Origin: an uncultured Sphingomonas sp.
GTDB taxonomy: Bacteria > Pseudomonadota > Alphaproteobacteria > Sphingomonadales > Sphingomonadaceae
Assembly (NCBI RefSeq): GCF_902806285.1
Contig: NZ_CADCWA010000039.1
Span: 24,779-88,778 of the forward strand
Length of the DNA: 64,000 bases
Direction: 5' to 3'
Numbering within the stretch: the stretch's first letter is position 1; every line of letters begins with the position of its first letter. The notes beneath the pieces are model-generated. The model saw only the letters and a program-made list of their open reading frames with translations. It made no database searches and was not told the DNA's origin. Positions 1-9,233 of the stretch are shown here, one piece after another. Both the position numbers and the translations under genes were made by a program.

Positions 1-58
1 TTACCAGCGCCGCCGCGCTGTCGTCGCAGGAAGACTCAAGGCCAAGGATCAGGGTCAT
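1..58 (-). CDS. tsaD: tRNA N6-threonylcarbamoyladenosine synthase TsaD (5' end only)
   Basis: Only the first 19 codons lie inside the window; the gene runs off the left edge. Read on the minus strand from the ATG at 58 the peptide is MTLILGLESSCDDSAAALV, which is the invariant N-terminus of TsaD/Gcp (LGLESSCDD). TsaD makes the t6A modification at A37 of ANN-decoding tRNAs together with TsaB/E. It is divergent from hemC with a 50-base gap. Identification rests on this short but very characteristic start. Confidence 0.85.
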   Translation of the reverse strand, partial: MTLILGLESSCDDSAAALV

Positions 59-108
59 GGGCTCAGCGCCTTTGCCCGAGCCGGCCCCTCTCGGCTAGAG
101 GCGGGCCG

Positions 109-1020
109 GTGAACAAACCGCCCATCCTTGGAACGCGCGCTTCCCCGCTCGCCCTGGCGCAGGCGCGCATGGTCGCGGCGGCACTGGAGGCCGCGCACGG
201 CTGGGATGGAGGAACGGTCCAGATCCATCCGGTCAAGACCAGTGGCGACCGGATCCAGGACCGGCCGCTCGCAGAGGTCGGCGGCAAGGGGTTGTGGACC
301 AAGGAACTGGACGTGGCGCTGCTTCGCGGCGAAACGGACCTGTCCGTTCACTCGATGAAGGATGTGGAAAGCGAGCGGCCGGCAGCGCTGGCGATCGCCG
401 CCATGCTGCCCCGCGCCGACGTGCGCGACCGGCTGATCGGAGCCGGCTCGATCGACGACCTTAGCCAAGGCGCGGTGGTCGGCACGTCGTCCCCGCGCCG
501 CAGTGCCCAATTGCTGCGCCTGCGCCCCGACCTGCAGGTCGTGCCCATCCGCGGCAATGTCGCGACCCGGCTGAACAAGCTTGCGGCCGGCGAGGTCGAC
601 GCCACGCTGCTGGCCGCGGCCGGCCTCGACCGGCTCGGCATCGAGGAAGGCACGCCGGTCTCCCCCGACACCATGCTGCCCGCCCCGGCCCAGGCGGCGA
701 TCGGCGCCGAGTGCCGTGCGGACGACACTGCGATGCAGGCGTTGCTGGCCGCGATCAATCACCTGCCAACCTGCGCCGCGGTGGCGGCGGAGCGGGCCTT
801 CGCGCGGGCCATCGGCGGCTCCTGCCATTCGCCGGTCGCTGCCCTGGCAGTGCAGGGCGGCGACGAACGGCTGTGGCTTCGGGCGGAGATTCTCAGCACC
901 GACGGGAGCGACCGGGTGGCCGGCGAGGTCCGCTTCAGCCCGGGCGAAGAGGCGCCGCAAGCGCTGGCCCGCGATCTGCTCGATCGGGCGCCGCCTTCGG
1001 TCCGGGGCCTGTTCGGGTGA
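109..1020 (+). CDS. hemC: hydroxymethylbilane synthase (porphobilinogen deaminase)
   Basis: 303 aa from a GTG start. HemC polymerises four porphobilinogens into hydroxymethylbilane in the cytoplasm, the third common step of haem synthesis. The family signature is present in order: GTRASPLALAQA at the N-terminus, HSMKD, GTSSPRR and RGNV in the substrate-binding domains, and GGSCHSPVAA with the dipyrromethane-cofactor cysteine at about residue 239. Length fits the family (300-320). The stop overlaps the GTG of hemD (GTGA), so the two are translationally coupled. hemE and hemJ, later steps of the same pathway, are 26 kb away in this window. Confidence 0.97.
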   Translation: MNKPPILGTRASPLALAQARMVAAALEAAHGWDGGTVQIHPVKTSGDRIQDRPLAEVGGKGLWTKELDVALLRGETDLSVHSMKDVESERPAALAIAAMLPRADVRDRLIGAGSIDDLSQGAVVGTSSPRRSAQLLRLRPDLQVVPIRGNVATRLNKLAAGEVDATLLAAAGLDRLGIEEGTPVSPDTMLPAPAQAAIGAECRADDTAMQALLAAINHLPTCAAVAAERAFARAIGGSCHSPVAALAVQGGDERLWLRAEILSTDGSDRVAGEVRFSPGEEAPQALARDLLDRAPPSVRGLFG

Positions 1021-1685
1021 AGCCGCTCGCGGTGCTGAGGCCGGAACCGGGGGCGAGCGCGACGCTGAGCCGCGCCAGGGCGATGGGGTTGCAAGCCTTC
1101 GCCATTCCCTTGTTCAGCGTCGAGCCGCTGGCCTGGACCGCTCCCGATCCGAGCGCGTTCGACGGGCTGCTGCTGACCAGCGCCAACGCCGTCCGCCACG
1201 CGGGGACGGGGCTGGCCGCGCTGAAGCTACTCCCAGCGCATGCAGTGGGAGCGGCAACGGCCGACGCAGCACTGGCGGCGGGCTTGACCATCGCGGCCGT
1301 CGGGAACGGCGGGGTGGAGGAGCTGCTTGGGTCCTTGCCTGGCGAGCTGCGCCTGCTTCATCTGTGCGGCGAGCGTCGCCGAATGCCTGCAACCCCGGAG
1401 CAGCGGGTGACGCCGGTTCCGGTCTATCGCTCTACCGAAATCCGCACTCCGCTCGGCCTCCATCGGCTCGCCGGAGCGGTGGCGCTGGTCCACTCGCCCC
1501 GGGCGGGACGCCGGCTCGCCGAGCTGGCGCCCGAACGGTCCCTAACCACGGTGGCGGCGATCAGCGCTGCAGCAGCGGAGGCATGTGGCCGCGGCTGGCA
1601 GGATGTCGCGGTGGCTCCGCGTCCGAACGATGACGCCATGCTTTCCCTTGCGGCGGCGCTGTGCAAACAGTCGGACCCGGAATGA
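1017..1685 (+). CDS. hemD: uroporphyrinogen-III synthase
   Basis: 222 aa from the GTG at 1017, which overlaps the hemC stop; the longer ORF in the track (from 711) only adds an out-of-frame reading of hemC. HemD inverts ring D and cyclises hydroxymethylbilane to uroporphyrinogen III. The family is poorly conserved, but the expected landmarks are present: VLRPEPGAS at the start, FDGLLLTSANAVRH, a VGAATADAALAAG segment, and VHSPRAGRRLAEL followed by AAISAAAAEA. Position directly after hemC supports the call. The stop overlaps the next gene's ATG. Confidence 0.92.
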   Translation: MKPLAVLRPEPGASATLSRARAMGLQAFAIPLFSVEPLAWTAPDPSAFDGLLLTSANAVRHAGTGLAALKLLPAHAVGAATADAALAAGLTIAAVGNGGVEELLGSLPGELRLLHLCGERRRMPATPEQRVTPVPVYRSTEIRTPLGLHRLAGAVALVHSPRAGRRLAELAPERSLTTVAAISAAAAEACGRGWQDVAVAPRPNDDAMLSLAAALCKQSDPE

Positions 1686-2467
1686 CCAGCGCTTCATCCC
1701 GCCCAACGCTTAGCCTCAGCAGCTGGCTCCTGCTCTGCCTGGTGCTGCTGCTGGTCGGAGCGGCGGCGGCGGTCTGGGCGATGTCGCGCTACGATGCGGC
1801 CGCCCGCTTCTTCGGCGTCGCGCCGGGGGCGACCGCGACGGCCGTACCACAGGCCCTGGCCATGCCGCTGCCCCAAGCATCGCCGCTCCGCCCGGACCCG
1901 CCGGTCGCCGAAGTACAGGGGCTGGAGGCGCGTGTCGCCCGACTGGAGAACGCCACGGCGCAGGTCGCCGGCTCGGCAGGCCGGGCCGATGCTCTGCTGA
2001 TTGCGTTCGCGGCACGGCGGGCGATCGATCGCGGCGTGGCGCTCGGCTATCTGGAGCCATTGCTGCTGGACCGCTTCGGCCCGACGCACCGCCGCGCGGT
2101 GGCCACCATCGTCACGGGGGCCCGAAGTCCCGTCCGGCTCGAGCAGTTGAGGGCCGAGTTCGAGCTGTTGGAACGGACGCTGCAAGGGCGCGGGCCGAGC
2201 GAAAGTCTCTGGACCGGAATGCAGCGGGAGTTCGGCTCCCTGGTGTCGATCCGGCGCGCCGACCGGCCGGATCCGCGCCCGTCCGCCAGCTACGAGCGGG
2301 CCAAGGTGCGGCTGGCCAGTGGCCAAGTCGACCTGGCACTCGCCGAGGCGATGCGCCTGCCGGGCATCGGCCGGGCCCAACCCTGGGTCGCCCAAGCCCG
2401 CACCTACATCGCCGTGCACCGCGCCTTGGACGAGATCGAAAGCGCCGCGCTGCTCCCGTCCCGTTGA
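1682..2467 (+). CDS. single-pass membrane protein, mitofilin/HemX-like, function unknown
   Basis: 261 aa from the ATG at 1682, which overlaps the hemD stop (ATGA); the track's start at 1661 lies inside hemD. One hydrophobic helix spans residues 13-35 (LSSWLLLCLVLLLVGAAAAVWAM). A Pro/Ala linker, a short helix with coiled-coil character (LEARVARLENATAQV) and an Ala/Arg-rich helical periplasmic part follow. This architecture and the place behind hemD resemble the HemX/mitofilin-like proteins common after hemD in proteobacteria, whose role in haem synthesis is not established. I infer an operon hemC-hemD-this gene; function is unassigned. Confidence 0.75.
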   Translation: MTSASSRPTLSLSSWLLLCLVLLLVGAAAAVWAMSRYDAAARFFGVAPGATATAVPQALAMPLPQASPLRPDPPVAEVQGLEARVARLENATAQVAGSAGRADALLIAFAARRAIDRGVALGYLEPLLLDRFGPTHRRAVATIVTGARSPVRLEQLRAEFELLERTLQGRGPSESLWTGMQREFGSLVSIRRADRPDPRPSASYERAKVRLASGQVDLALAEAMRLPGIGRAQPWVAQARTYIAVHRALDEIESAALLPSR

Positions 2468-2587
2468 CGGGCTTGCCAGCGACTCCGGCTTTTGCGAGTC
2501 TGGGCAGGGGCGGTACCGAACAGCTTCTGTTCAGCACTGCAGGGTAGGTTGAGCCGGACTTGGGCTTCCGGTGGGGGTGCTGACATC

Positions 2588-3649
2588 ATGACGGCATTGC
2601 TTGTCCGATTAGGCGCAGCGGCCACGGCCATCGTCGCACCCGGCCTCGCAGCGGCGCAGACCGTGCCTCCATGGCCGCCCGCCGCAGTACGTCCGGCCGC
2701 GCCGGCTGCGCTTGCAGCCCGCATCCATGCGCTCGGCAGCAGCTTCAATGGCCGGGTCGGGATCGCGGTGCAGGCGGTCGAAGGCGGCTGGCGCGCCGGC
2801 TGGCGGGCGGACGAACTCTACCCGCAGCAGAGCGTCAGCAAATTCTTCGTGGCGCTGGCCGCCATGGACGCGGTCGACCGCGGCCGCATCCGCCTGCACG
2901 ATCCCGTCACCCTGACCCGCAGCGACCTCACCCTGTTCAACCAGCCGATCGCCCAGCGCGTGCTTGGGAACGGCAGCTACACGACAACGGTGGAGCGATT
3001 GCTGGTCGAAGCCATCACCAAGAGCGACAATACCGCCAACGACAAGCTGATGCGGGTGGTCGGCGGCCCGGGGGTCGTGCGGCTGATGATCGCCGAGAAG
3101 CGGCTGGGCCAGATCCGCTTCTACGAAGGCGAACGGGCGCTGCAGTCGCGGATCGCAGGCCTCACCTGGACCCAGAGCTATTCGGTCGGCGATGCCTTCT
3201 ACAAGGCGCGCAACGCGCTTCCGCTGACCCTTCGCCGCTCGCTGTTCGAACGCTATATCGAGGACCCGTACGACGGCGCGGCGCCCTCCTCGATCGTGGA
3301 CACGCTGGCGCGGCTGAAGCGGGCCGAGCTGCTCTCCCCGCCCTCGACGGCGCGCCTCCTGACGATCATGGGCAATACGCGGACCGGCAAGAACCGGCTG
3401 CGCGGCGGGCTGAAGCCCGGTTGGACGCTGTGCCACAAGACGGGAACGGGCCAGGTGCTGGGCGCCGTGCAGGCCGGCTACAACGACATCGGCATCATCA
3501 CTGCCCCGGACGGCCGCAGCTATGCAGTGGCGGTGATGATCAAGCGGACCGCCACCCCGCTGATCGTGCGCATGAACCTGATGAACAATGTGGTGCGCGC
3601 CGTCATCGACCAGCACGAGACCGTCTACGCCGCCAACCTGCGCTTCTGA
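2588..3649 (+). CDS. class A beta-lactamase-like secreted serine hydrolase
   Basis: 353 aa from the ATG at 2588; the upstream extension in the track (from 2492) has no signal sequence. Residues 1-24 (MTALLVRLGAAATAIVAPGLAAAQ) look like a Sec signal peptide, so the product is periplasmic. Penicillin-recognising motifs are in order: S82-V-S-K85 (SxxK nucleophile), S146-D-N148 (SDN) and K284-T-G-T (KTG). I cannot find the ExxLN motif carrying Glu166 in the expected stretch after SDN, so hydrolytic efficiency is uncertain. It may be a beta-lactamase variant or a related peptidase. It stands alone after the hem genes. Confidence 0.85.
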   Translation: MTALLVRLGAAATAIVAPGLAAAQTVPPWPPAAVRPAAPAALAARIHALGSSFNGRVGIAVQAVEGGWRAGWRADELYPQQSVSKFFVALAAMDAVDRGRIRLHDPVTLTRSDLTLFNQPIAQRVLGNGSYTTTVERLLVEAITKSDNTANDKLMRVVGGPGVVRLMIAEKRLGQIRFYEGERALQSRIAGLTWTQSYSVGDAFYKARNALPLTLRRSLFERYIEDPYDGAAPSSIVDTLARLKRAELLSPPSTARLLTIMGNTRTGKNRLRGGLKPGWTLCHKTGTGQVLGAVQAGYNDIGIITAPDGRSYAVAVMIKRTATPLIVRMNLMNNVVRAVIDQHETVYAANLRF

Positions 3650-3692
3650 CGTCATCGCGCCGCATGGCCGCGAGTTCGTCCGCGACTCGAAC

Positions 3693-3717
3693 TGGAGCGA
3701 GCGAAGGGATTCGAACC
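3693..3717 (-). repeat. duplicated 3' end of tRNA-Gly
   Basis: This 25-base stretch is identical at 24 of 25 positions to 3780-3804, the CCA-acceptor-T-arm end of the tRNA-Gly that follows, in the same orientation 87 bases away. No D-arm or anticodon arm follows it, so it is a fragment, not a gene. Such tRNA 3'-end duplications are typical of integrase attachment sites or tRNA gene decay; there is no integrase nearby. Confidence 0.7.
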
Positions 3718-3779
3718 ACGAGCGCAGCCCGGCAGGGCAGAGCGCAACAAGAGCTCTCGAGAGTTCACGCTTGAGTCGC

Positions 3780-3854
3780 TGGAGCGGGCGAAGGGATTCG
3801 AACCCTCGACCCCAACCTTGGCAAGGTTGTGCTCTACCCCTGAGCTACGCCCGC
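3780..3854 (-). tRNA. tRNA-Gly (GCC)
   Basis: On the minus strand the sequence starts GCGGGCGTAGCTCAG and ends with T-arm GGTTCGAATCC, acceptor CGCCCGC and an encoded TCCA. Acceptor arms GCGGGCG/CGCCCGC pair perfectly; the anticodon loop reads CTTGCCAAG, giving anticodon GCC. It lies downstream of the beta-lactamase-like gene on the opposite strand. Confidence 0.96.
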
Positions 3855-3979
3855 TCTGGCGCCTGGGCCGGGAGAGTTCCGGCCGGGTGAGGCGGCGCGC
3901 CTAGCATGGGGCTTGGCGGCCACGCAAGCCCTGCGGCGGCGGGATACGCAGCCTTGCGGCAGCGGGGCGGGCCGCTCAT

Positions 3980-4927
3980 ATGGCGCGGCAAGTTCCAACC
4001 AGCGAGACAGGTTACAGCGTGGCGACCCTTCCCTTGACCGCCGAAGAACGCGAGGCGATCGCCACCTTCCAGGCCAACGTGCTGCAGCCGTCGATGACCC
4101 AGCTGGTGATCCTCGACTTCTGGGCGGAATGGTGCGGGCCGTGCAAGCAGCTCGGGCCAGTGCTCGACAAGGTCGCGGCCGACTATGCGGACAAGGGCGT
4201 CAAGCTGGTCAAGATCGACGTCGACGCGGACAAGGTGATCGCCGCCCAGTTCCAGATTCGTTCAATCCCGACCGTCTACGCCATCTTCGGCGGTCAGCCG
4301 GTGGCGGACCTCACCCCCTACCGCAGCGAGGGTCAGATCAAGCGGGTGCTCGACCAGCTGCTCGGCCAGCTCGGGGTGGGCGGCGAGCCCGGCGCGCGCG
4401 AAGCGGAGATCGAGCCGCTGATCGCCATGGGGGAAGAGGTGCTGGCCGGCGGCGACGCGGCTCGGGCCGAGAACATCTTCCGCCAGATTCTGGAAATGGC
4501 GCCGGGTCATCCGGAGGTCGCCGGCGGTCTGGCGCGCGCATTGCTGGCTGCGGGGCAGCCCGAGGAGGCCCGCGCGGTGCTCGACAGTCTGCCGGCTGAA
4601 GCTCAAAAGGCGTTGGCGGTCACCAGGGCACGCGCGGCGCTGGACCTGGCGGGCGCGGCCCCGGCGACGGAAACGGACGAGCTCGAAGCCCGGCTGGCCG
4701 CCGACCCGGACGACCATGAAGCGCGCTACGAGCTCGCGGGTGCCAAGATGGCGACCGGCGACCGCGACGGGGCCGCGGACGCGCTGCTGGAGATCGTCCG
4801 GCGCGATCGCGGCTGGAACGAGAGCGCGGCGCGGACCCGCTTCCTGCAGCTGCTGGAGGCCGCCGGGCTGGAGGATCCATGGAGCGGAGCGCAACGGCGG
4901 CGGCTGTCGGCTCTGCTGTTCACATGA
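3980..4927 (+). CDS. thioredoxin-domain/TPR co-chaperone (CnoX/YbbN family)
   Basis: 315 aa. Residues 25-130 are a thioredoxin fold with the active-site WCGPCKQ (C52 and C55) and the cis-proline region RSIPTVYAIF. The C-terminal half is Ala/Glu-rich helical repeat (EEVLAGGDAARAENIFRQIL, then AGQPEEARAVLDSL), matching the TPR tail of YbbN/CnoX proteins, which act as redox-linked holdases passing clients to GroEL or DnaK. Unlike E. coli YbbN, both cysteines are present. The stop overlaps the ATG of the Lon N-domain gene, a pairing frequent in alphaproteobacteria. Confidence 0.9.
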   Translation: MARQVPTSETGYSVATLPLTAEEREAIATFQANVLQPSMTQLVILDFWAEWCGPCKQLGPVLDKVAADYADKGVKLVKIDVDADKVIAAQFQIRSIPTVYAIFGGQPVADLTPYRSEGQIKRVLDQLLGQLGVGGEPGAREAEIEPLIAMGEEVLAGGDAARAENIFRQILEMAPGHPEVAGGLARALLAAGQPEEARAVLDSLPAEAQKALAVTRARAALDLAGAAPATETDELEARLAADPDDHEARYELAGAKMATGDRDGAADALLEIVRRDRGWNESAARTRFLQLLEAAGLEDPWSGAQRRRLSALLFT

Positions 4928-5562
4928 GCGCGTCCACCCGTATCCCGCTGTTTCCGCTGCCGGGCGCCATCCTGTTCCCGCGGAGCCAGCTGCCGCTCCA
5001 CATCTTCGAGCCGCGTTACCGGGCGATGATCGAGGACGCGGCAGCCGGCGCCGCCCGGATCGGGATGATCCAGCCCCAGGTCTCCGAAGCCGACAACGTC
5101 GAGCATCCGCCGCTCTACCGGGTCGGCTGCATCGGCGAGATCGTCGGGCTGGAGGAGCTTGCGGACGGCCGCTTCAACGTGGTGCTGCAAGGCTCGACCC
5201 GCTTCCGGCTGATCGCGGAAGCGGACGTCGGCACCGCGTACCGCCAGGCGGATGTGGATGCCGAAGCGCTCGACGATTCCGAGCCCGAGCCGCTCGGCCT
5301 GGCGCAGCGTTCAGAGGTGGAACAGGAGGCGCGCAGGCTCGGCAACGCCATGGGCCTGACCGTTGACTGGGAGGCGGTGAACCGGCTCGACGACGAGATG
5401 CTGGTCAACGCCATCGCCCAGGTCGCGCCATTCGATGTCGGCGCCAAGCAAGCGCTGTTGGAAGAAGAAACGCTGCCCGGCCGCGCGGACCTGCTGGTCC
5501 AGCTGATGCAGTTCCTGCGGATGGCGCAGGGCGGCGGAGAGGCGAGTCCGCGCCTGCATTGA
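4924..5562 (+). CDS. Lon N-terminal (substrate-binding) domain protein
   Basis: 212 aa from the ATG at 4924 that overlaps the preceding stop (ATGA). The N-terminus IPLFPLPGAILFPRSQLPLHIFEPRYRAM is the diagnostic start of the stand-alone LON substrate-binding domain family (PF02190). There is no AAA+ or serine-lysine protease domain, so it is not Lon itself. Its role is unknown; pairing with the CnoX-like gene suggests protein quality control, which is inference. It converges with ubiH with only nine bases between the stops. Confidence 0.9.
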   Translation: MSASTRIPLFPLPGAILFPRSQLPLHIFEPRYRAMIEDAAAGAARIGMIQPQVSEADNVEHPPLYRVGCIGEIVGLEELADGRFNVVLQGSTRFRLIAEADVGTAYRQADVDAEALDDSEPEPLGLAQRSEVEQEARRLGNAMGLTVDWEAVNRLDDEMLVNAIAQVAPFDVGAKQALLEEETLPGRADLLVQLMQFLRMAQGGGEASPRLH

Positions 5563-5571
5563 GCGACCAGC

Positions 5572-6792
5572 CTAGATCGGCAGGCCTCGCAAGAGCAGCG
5601 GCAGGTCGCCCGACGTTCCCCGCGCCTCGGCGTTGAGCCGCGCCTTGAGCGGGTCCAACCGGTCCACCACGCCCATGCCGAACCGCCGCACTGCCGACGC
5701 GGCTCGCCCGCCGATGCCGTAGAGCCGAGTTAGCGAGTCGGTCGACATCGCCACCATCAGCGTGTCCAGGCTCCGCCAGCGCCCGTAGCGTTCGAGCAAC
5801 TGCGCGTCCCCGAGATCGAGGCCCAGCCGGGCGCCGTCCACCAACACCTCCGTCAGCGCGGCGACATCGCGGAAGCCGAGATTGAGACCCTGACCCGCGA
5901 TCGGGTGGATGGCGTGGGCGGCGTCTCCGACCAGGGCCATTCGCCGATCCGTAATCCGATGGGCGTGGTGGAAGCCGAGCGGATAGCTGGACCGCGGCAC
6001 CGCCATGCGGATGCGCCCGAGGAACCCGCCCATTGTCGCCTCCGCTTCCCCGGCAAAGGCTTCGTCCGTCAGCGACATCCAGCCATGCGCGTCACCGCCG
6101 GGTACGGACCAGACGATCGCCGAGCGGTGGTCGCCTTCGGTCGTATCGGTCATCGGCAGCAGCGCGAACGGCCCACTGGGATAGAAGATCTCGTACGCGA
6201 CGTTCGCATGCGGCCGCTCGTGCAGCAGCGTGGAAACGATCGCCGCATGGTCGTAGCGCCAGCGCGCCATGCGGATGCCGGCGGCTTCGCGCGTTGGTGA
6301 GTTGCGGCCTTCGGCGGCGACCAGCAGCGGAGCGCTGAGTTCCTTTCCGCCCTCAAGCGAGACCGTGACGCCATGTTCAGCGCGTTCGATGTGCGTCGCC
6401 GAGGTCCGCCAGCACATCAGGATGTGTTCTCCAGCCTCCGCCCGGGCGCGCAGTGCGGCACGAAGGTGGCGGTTCTCGTGCATCCAGCCGAGCGGTTCGC
6501 CGTCCTCTTCCGGCGCGAAGCTGAGTCCGCCCGGCGCGAGCCCGTCCGCCACCCTGATCTCCAGGATCGGACAGCCGGGCCCGAGCAGATGATCGGCGAT
6601 GCCGACCGTTCGCAGCATCCGCATGCTGGACGAGGACACCGCGCTGGTGCGGCCGTCGAAGCCTGCCCCGAGCCGCGCATCGGGGTCGGCCGGGTCGATC
6701 ACCGCACAGCTCAGGCCACTGCTGTCCAGGGCCGCGGCGAGCGTCAGGCCGATGAGGCCGCCGCCCAGGATGATGATGTCCCGCTGTTCCAT
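5572..6792 (-). CDS. UbiH/Coq6-family FAD-dependent ubiquinone-ring monooxygenase
   Basis: 406 aa with an ATG start. The N-terminal dinucleotide fold is DIIILGGGLIGLTLAAAL (GxGxxG); the second FAD motif, GDAAHAIHPIAGQGLNLGFRD, at about residue 285 is the UbiH/UbiF/COQ6 signature. These flavoproteins hydroxylate the polyprenylated ring during ubiquinone synthesis at the membrane. Alphaproteobacteria have UbiH, UbiF, UbiL and UbiM variants with different regioselectivity that I cannot separate by eye. It is divergent from ftsK with 68 bases between the starts. Confidence 0.9.
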   Translation of the reverse strand: MEQRDIIILGGGLIGLTLAAALDSSGLSCAVIDPADPDARLGAGFDGRTSAVSSSSMRMLRTVGIADHLLGPGCPILEIRVADGLAPGGLSFAPEEDGEPLGWMHENRHLRAALRARAEAGEHILMCWRTSATHIERAEHGVTVSLEGGKELSAPLLVAAEGRNSPTREAAGIRMARWRYDHAAIVSTLLHERPHANVAYEIFYPSGPFALLPMTDTTEGDHRSAIVWSVPGGDAHGWMSLTDEAFAGEAEATMGGFLGRIRMAVPRSSYPLGFHHAHRITDRRMALVGDAAHAIHPIAGQGLNLGFRDVAALTEVLVDGARLGLDLGDAQLLERYGRWRSLDTLMVAMSTDSLTRLYGIGGRAASAVRRFGMGVVDRLDPLKARLNAEARGTSGDLPLLLRGLPI

Positions 6793-6860
6793 CGCTCGCC
6801 TCTACGCCCAATGCGCAACCGCGTCATCCTTGACCGGGGAGTCTCCGGAGGGGCATTGTC

Positions 6861-9233
6861 ATGCAACAGGCGAACACGGGCGGGGAAGAATCGATGGCAA
6901 CCGCGGCGGGGCGGGCACAACGGCGCGAGCTGGAAAGCGACTGGCGGGCGAAGCTCACCGGCTTGCTGCGGGAGTTCGCGGTTCGATCGGCAGGGGCGCT
7001 GCTGCTGGCAGGGGCGATCGCCCTTGGTGTCGCGCTGCTCACCCATCGTCCGACCGACCCGAGCTGGAGCACCGCCGCAGGCGGCCGGCCGGCCAATTGG
7101 CTGAGCACGCCCGGAGCCTATGCCAGCGATCTGCTCCTGCTGCTGTTCGGACTCGGCTGCGTCCTGCTGCTGCCCGTGCTGGCGATGGCGGGCATCCGGC
7201 TGCTGCGCGGGCAGCCGGCCGGGCGGCTCGGCCGGGGGCTGCTGCTGGCAAGCCTAGGCGCGGTCCTGCTGGGCGTAGCGCTGGCGTTGACTGCGGGAAG
7301 CGCCGTGTCCGGCCTGCCCGCCGGGTGGGGCGGTGCCCTGGGGCTGGCCGGGGCGAACGGCCTCGGGCTCGGCCTGGAGCAGATCGGCAATCCTTCGGTC
7401 GCCGGACCGAGCCGGCTGGCGCTCATCCTGCTGTTGGGCGCGGGTGGGTTGGTCCTCGCCTTTGTCGCACTCGCGCTTCGCCCGGAGGAGCGGGGCTGGG
7501 TGGCCGAGCGCTTCCGCCGCGATCCGGCCCTGCGTCCCGTCACGCCCCGACGGACGGCCGAGCCGAAGGACAATCGCGACATCCCCGCTGCCGCACCCCC
7601 CCGCGCCCGTCCCAACGTGTCGGTGGCGGAGCCTTCGGGCGCGATCGCTCCGGCGGCAGCGAAAGGCGATGGCAAAGCGCGCGGCCGCGCCAGCCCGCAG
7701 CCGAGCCTGGCGCTGGGCGACAGCTACCAGCTTCCGCCCATCGACCTGCTCGCCCTGCCTCCCGAAGGCGGGCGGCAGCAGATCGACCGTGCCGGGCTGG
7801 AGCGCAACGCCCGGCTGCTCGAGTCGGTGCTGGAGGACTTCCACGTCCGCGGCGACATCGTCGAGGTCCGCCCAGGCCCCGTGGTCACCATGTACGAGCT
7901 GGAGCCCGCCAGCGGGATCAAGGCCAGCCGGGTGATCCAGCTGGCCGACGACATCGCCCGCAACATGTCGGCGCTGTCCGCCCGCGTCGCGACCATCCCC
8001 GGCCGCAGCGTGATCGGCATCGAACTGCCCAACCCGAAGCGCGAGTCGGTGGCGCTTCGCGAACTTGTCGGCAGCCAGGCCTTCGCCGACCAGAGCATGA
8101 GCCTGCCGCTGATCCTGGGCAAGGACATCGCCGGCGATCCGATCATCGCCGACCTGGCGCCCATGCCGCACCTGCTGGTCGCGGGCACCACCGGCTCGGG
8201 CAAGTCGGTCGGGCTCAACTGCATGATCCTGTCGCTGCTCTACCGCATGGGGCCGGACGAGTGCCGGATGATCATGATCGATCCCAAGATGCTGGAGCTG
8301 AGCGCCTACGACGACATCCCGCATCTGCTCTCGCCCGTGGTGACGGAGCCCGCCAAGGCCATCCGCGCGCTCAAATGGGCGGTGGAGCAGATGGAGGAGC
8401 GCTACCGCATGATGGCCAGCCTCGGGGTACGCGCGCTCGCCAGCTACAACGCCAAGGTCCGCGACGCCAAGGCCAAGGGCACCAAGCTCGGGCGGCGGGT
8501 CCAGACCGGCTACGACGCCGACAGCGGGCAGCCGCTCTACGAGACAGAAGAGCTCGACTACGACGTCCTGCCGCAGATCGTGGTGGTGGTCGACGAACTC
8601 GCCGACCTTATGATGACCGCCGGCAAGGAGGTCGAGTTCCTGATCCAGCGGCTGGCGCAAAAGGCCCGCGCGGCGGGCATCCACCTCATCATGGCGACGC
8701 AGCGCCCGTCGGTCGACGTCATCACCGGCGTGATCAAGGCCAACCTGCCGACCCGCATCTCCTTCCAGGTCACCAGCAAGATCGACAGCCGCACCATCCT
8801 GGGCGAGCAGGGGGCCGAGCAGCTGCTGGGCAAGGGCGACATGCTCTACATGCCCGGCGGCAAGCAGATCCTGCGCGTCCACGGCCCCTTCGTCAGCGAC
8901 GACGAGGTCCGCGCTGTGGCCGAACATTGGCGGGCTCAGGGTTCGCCCGAGTACATTCAGGCCGTGACGGAGGAGCCCGAAGATGGCGGCTACGCCTTCG
9001 ACGGCCAGCCCGATGGAGATGAAGACGCGGAAACGCAGCTCTACCGCAAGGCCGTACAGATCGTGGCGGAAAGCCAGAAGGCGTCCACCTCCTATCTCCA
9101 GCGCCAGATGCGGGTCGGCTACAACAGCGCGGCGCGGCTGATCGAGCGCATGGAAAAGGACGGCAAGGTCGGCCAACCCGACCACGTCGGCCGCCGTGAA
9201 GTGCTGATGGACACGGACGGGCATCCCTTGTGA
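6861..9233 (+). CDS. ftsK: DNA translocase FtsK
   Basis: 790 aa. The N-terminal quarter has four hydrophobic helices (for example [14 protein letters not shown] and [16 protein letters not shown]) that anchor it at the septum. A short Ala/Pro linker follows, then the motor with Walker [13 protein letters not shown] near residue 441, Walker [14 protein letters not shown] and [12 protein letters not shown]. The C-terminal gamma winged helix ([20 protein letters not shown]) reads KOPS. It pumps chromosome ends towards dif at division. The ATG at 6861 follows GGAGGGG; ATG 6894 after GGGGAAGAA is an alternative start. lolA follows in the same direction. Confidence 0.97.
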   Translation: MQQANTGGEESMATAAGRAQRRELESDWRAKLTGLLREFAVRSAGALLLAGAIALGVALLTHRPTDPSWSTAAGGRPANWLSTPGAYASDLLLLLFGLGCVLLLPVLAMAGIRLLRGQPAGRLGRGLLLASLGAVLLGVALALTAGSAVSGLPAGWGGALGLAGANGLGLGLEQIGNPSVAGPSRLALILLLGAGGLVLAFVALALRPEERGWVAERFRRDPALRPVTPRRTAEPKDNRDIPAAAPPRARPNVSVAEPSGAIAPAAAKGDGKARGRASPQPSLALGDSYQLPPIDLLALPPEGGRQQIDRAGLERNARLLESVLEDFHVRGDIVEVRPGPVVTMYELEPASGIKASRVIQLADDIARNMSALSARVATIPGRSVIGIELPNPKRESVALRELVGSQAFADQSMSLPLILGKDIAGDPIIADLAPMPHLLVAGTTGSGKSVGLNCMILSLLYRMGPDECRMIMIDPKMLELSAYDDIPHLLSPVVTEPAKAIRALKWAVEQMEERYRMMASLGVRALASYNAKVRDAKAKGTKLGRRVQTGYDADSGQPLYETEELDYDVLPQIVVVVDELADLMMTAGKEVEFLIQRLAQKARAAGIHLIMATQRPSVDVITGVIKANLPTRISFQVTSKIDSRTILGEQGAEQLLGKGDMLYMPGGKQILRVHGPFVSDDEVRAVAEHWRAQGSPEYIQAVTEEPEDGGYAFDGQPDGDEDAETQLYRKAVQIVAESQKASTSYLQRQMRVGYNSAARLIERMEKDGKVGQPDHVGRREVLMDTDGHPL

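Noticed and set aside
55-960. 301-aa minus-strand ORF
   Set aside because: Antisense of hemC; the true minus-strand gene here is only tsaD at 1-58.
3588-3890. 100-aa plus-strand ORF containing RRDSNPRP
   Set aside because: It is translation through the antisense of tRNA-Gly and its duplicated 3' end; the RRDSNPRP string is a well-known artefact of this.
6599-9022. 807-aa plus-strand ORF
   Set aside because: An out-of-frame shadow over ubiH and ftsK; the sequence is Arg/Pro/Gly-rich with no domain.
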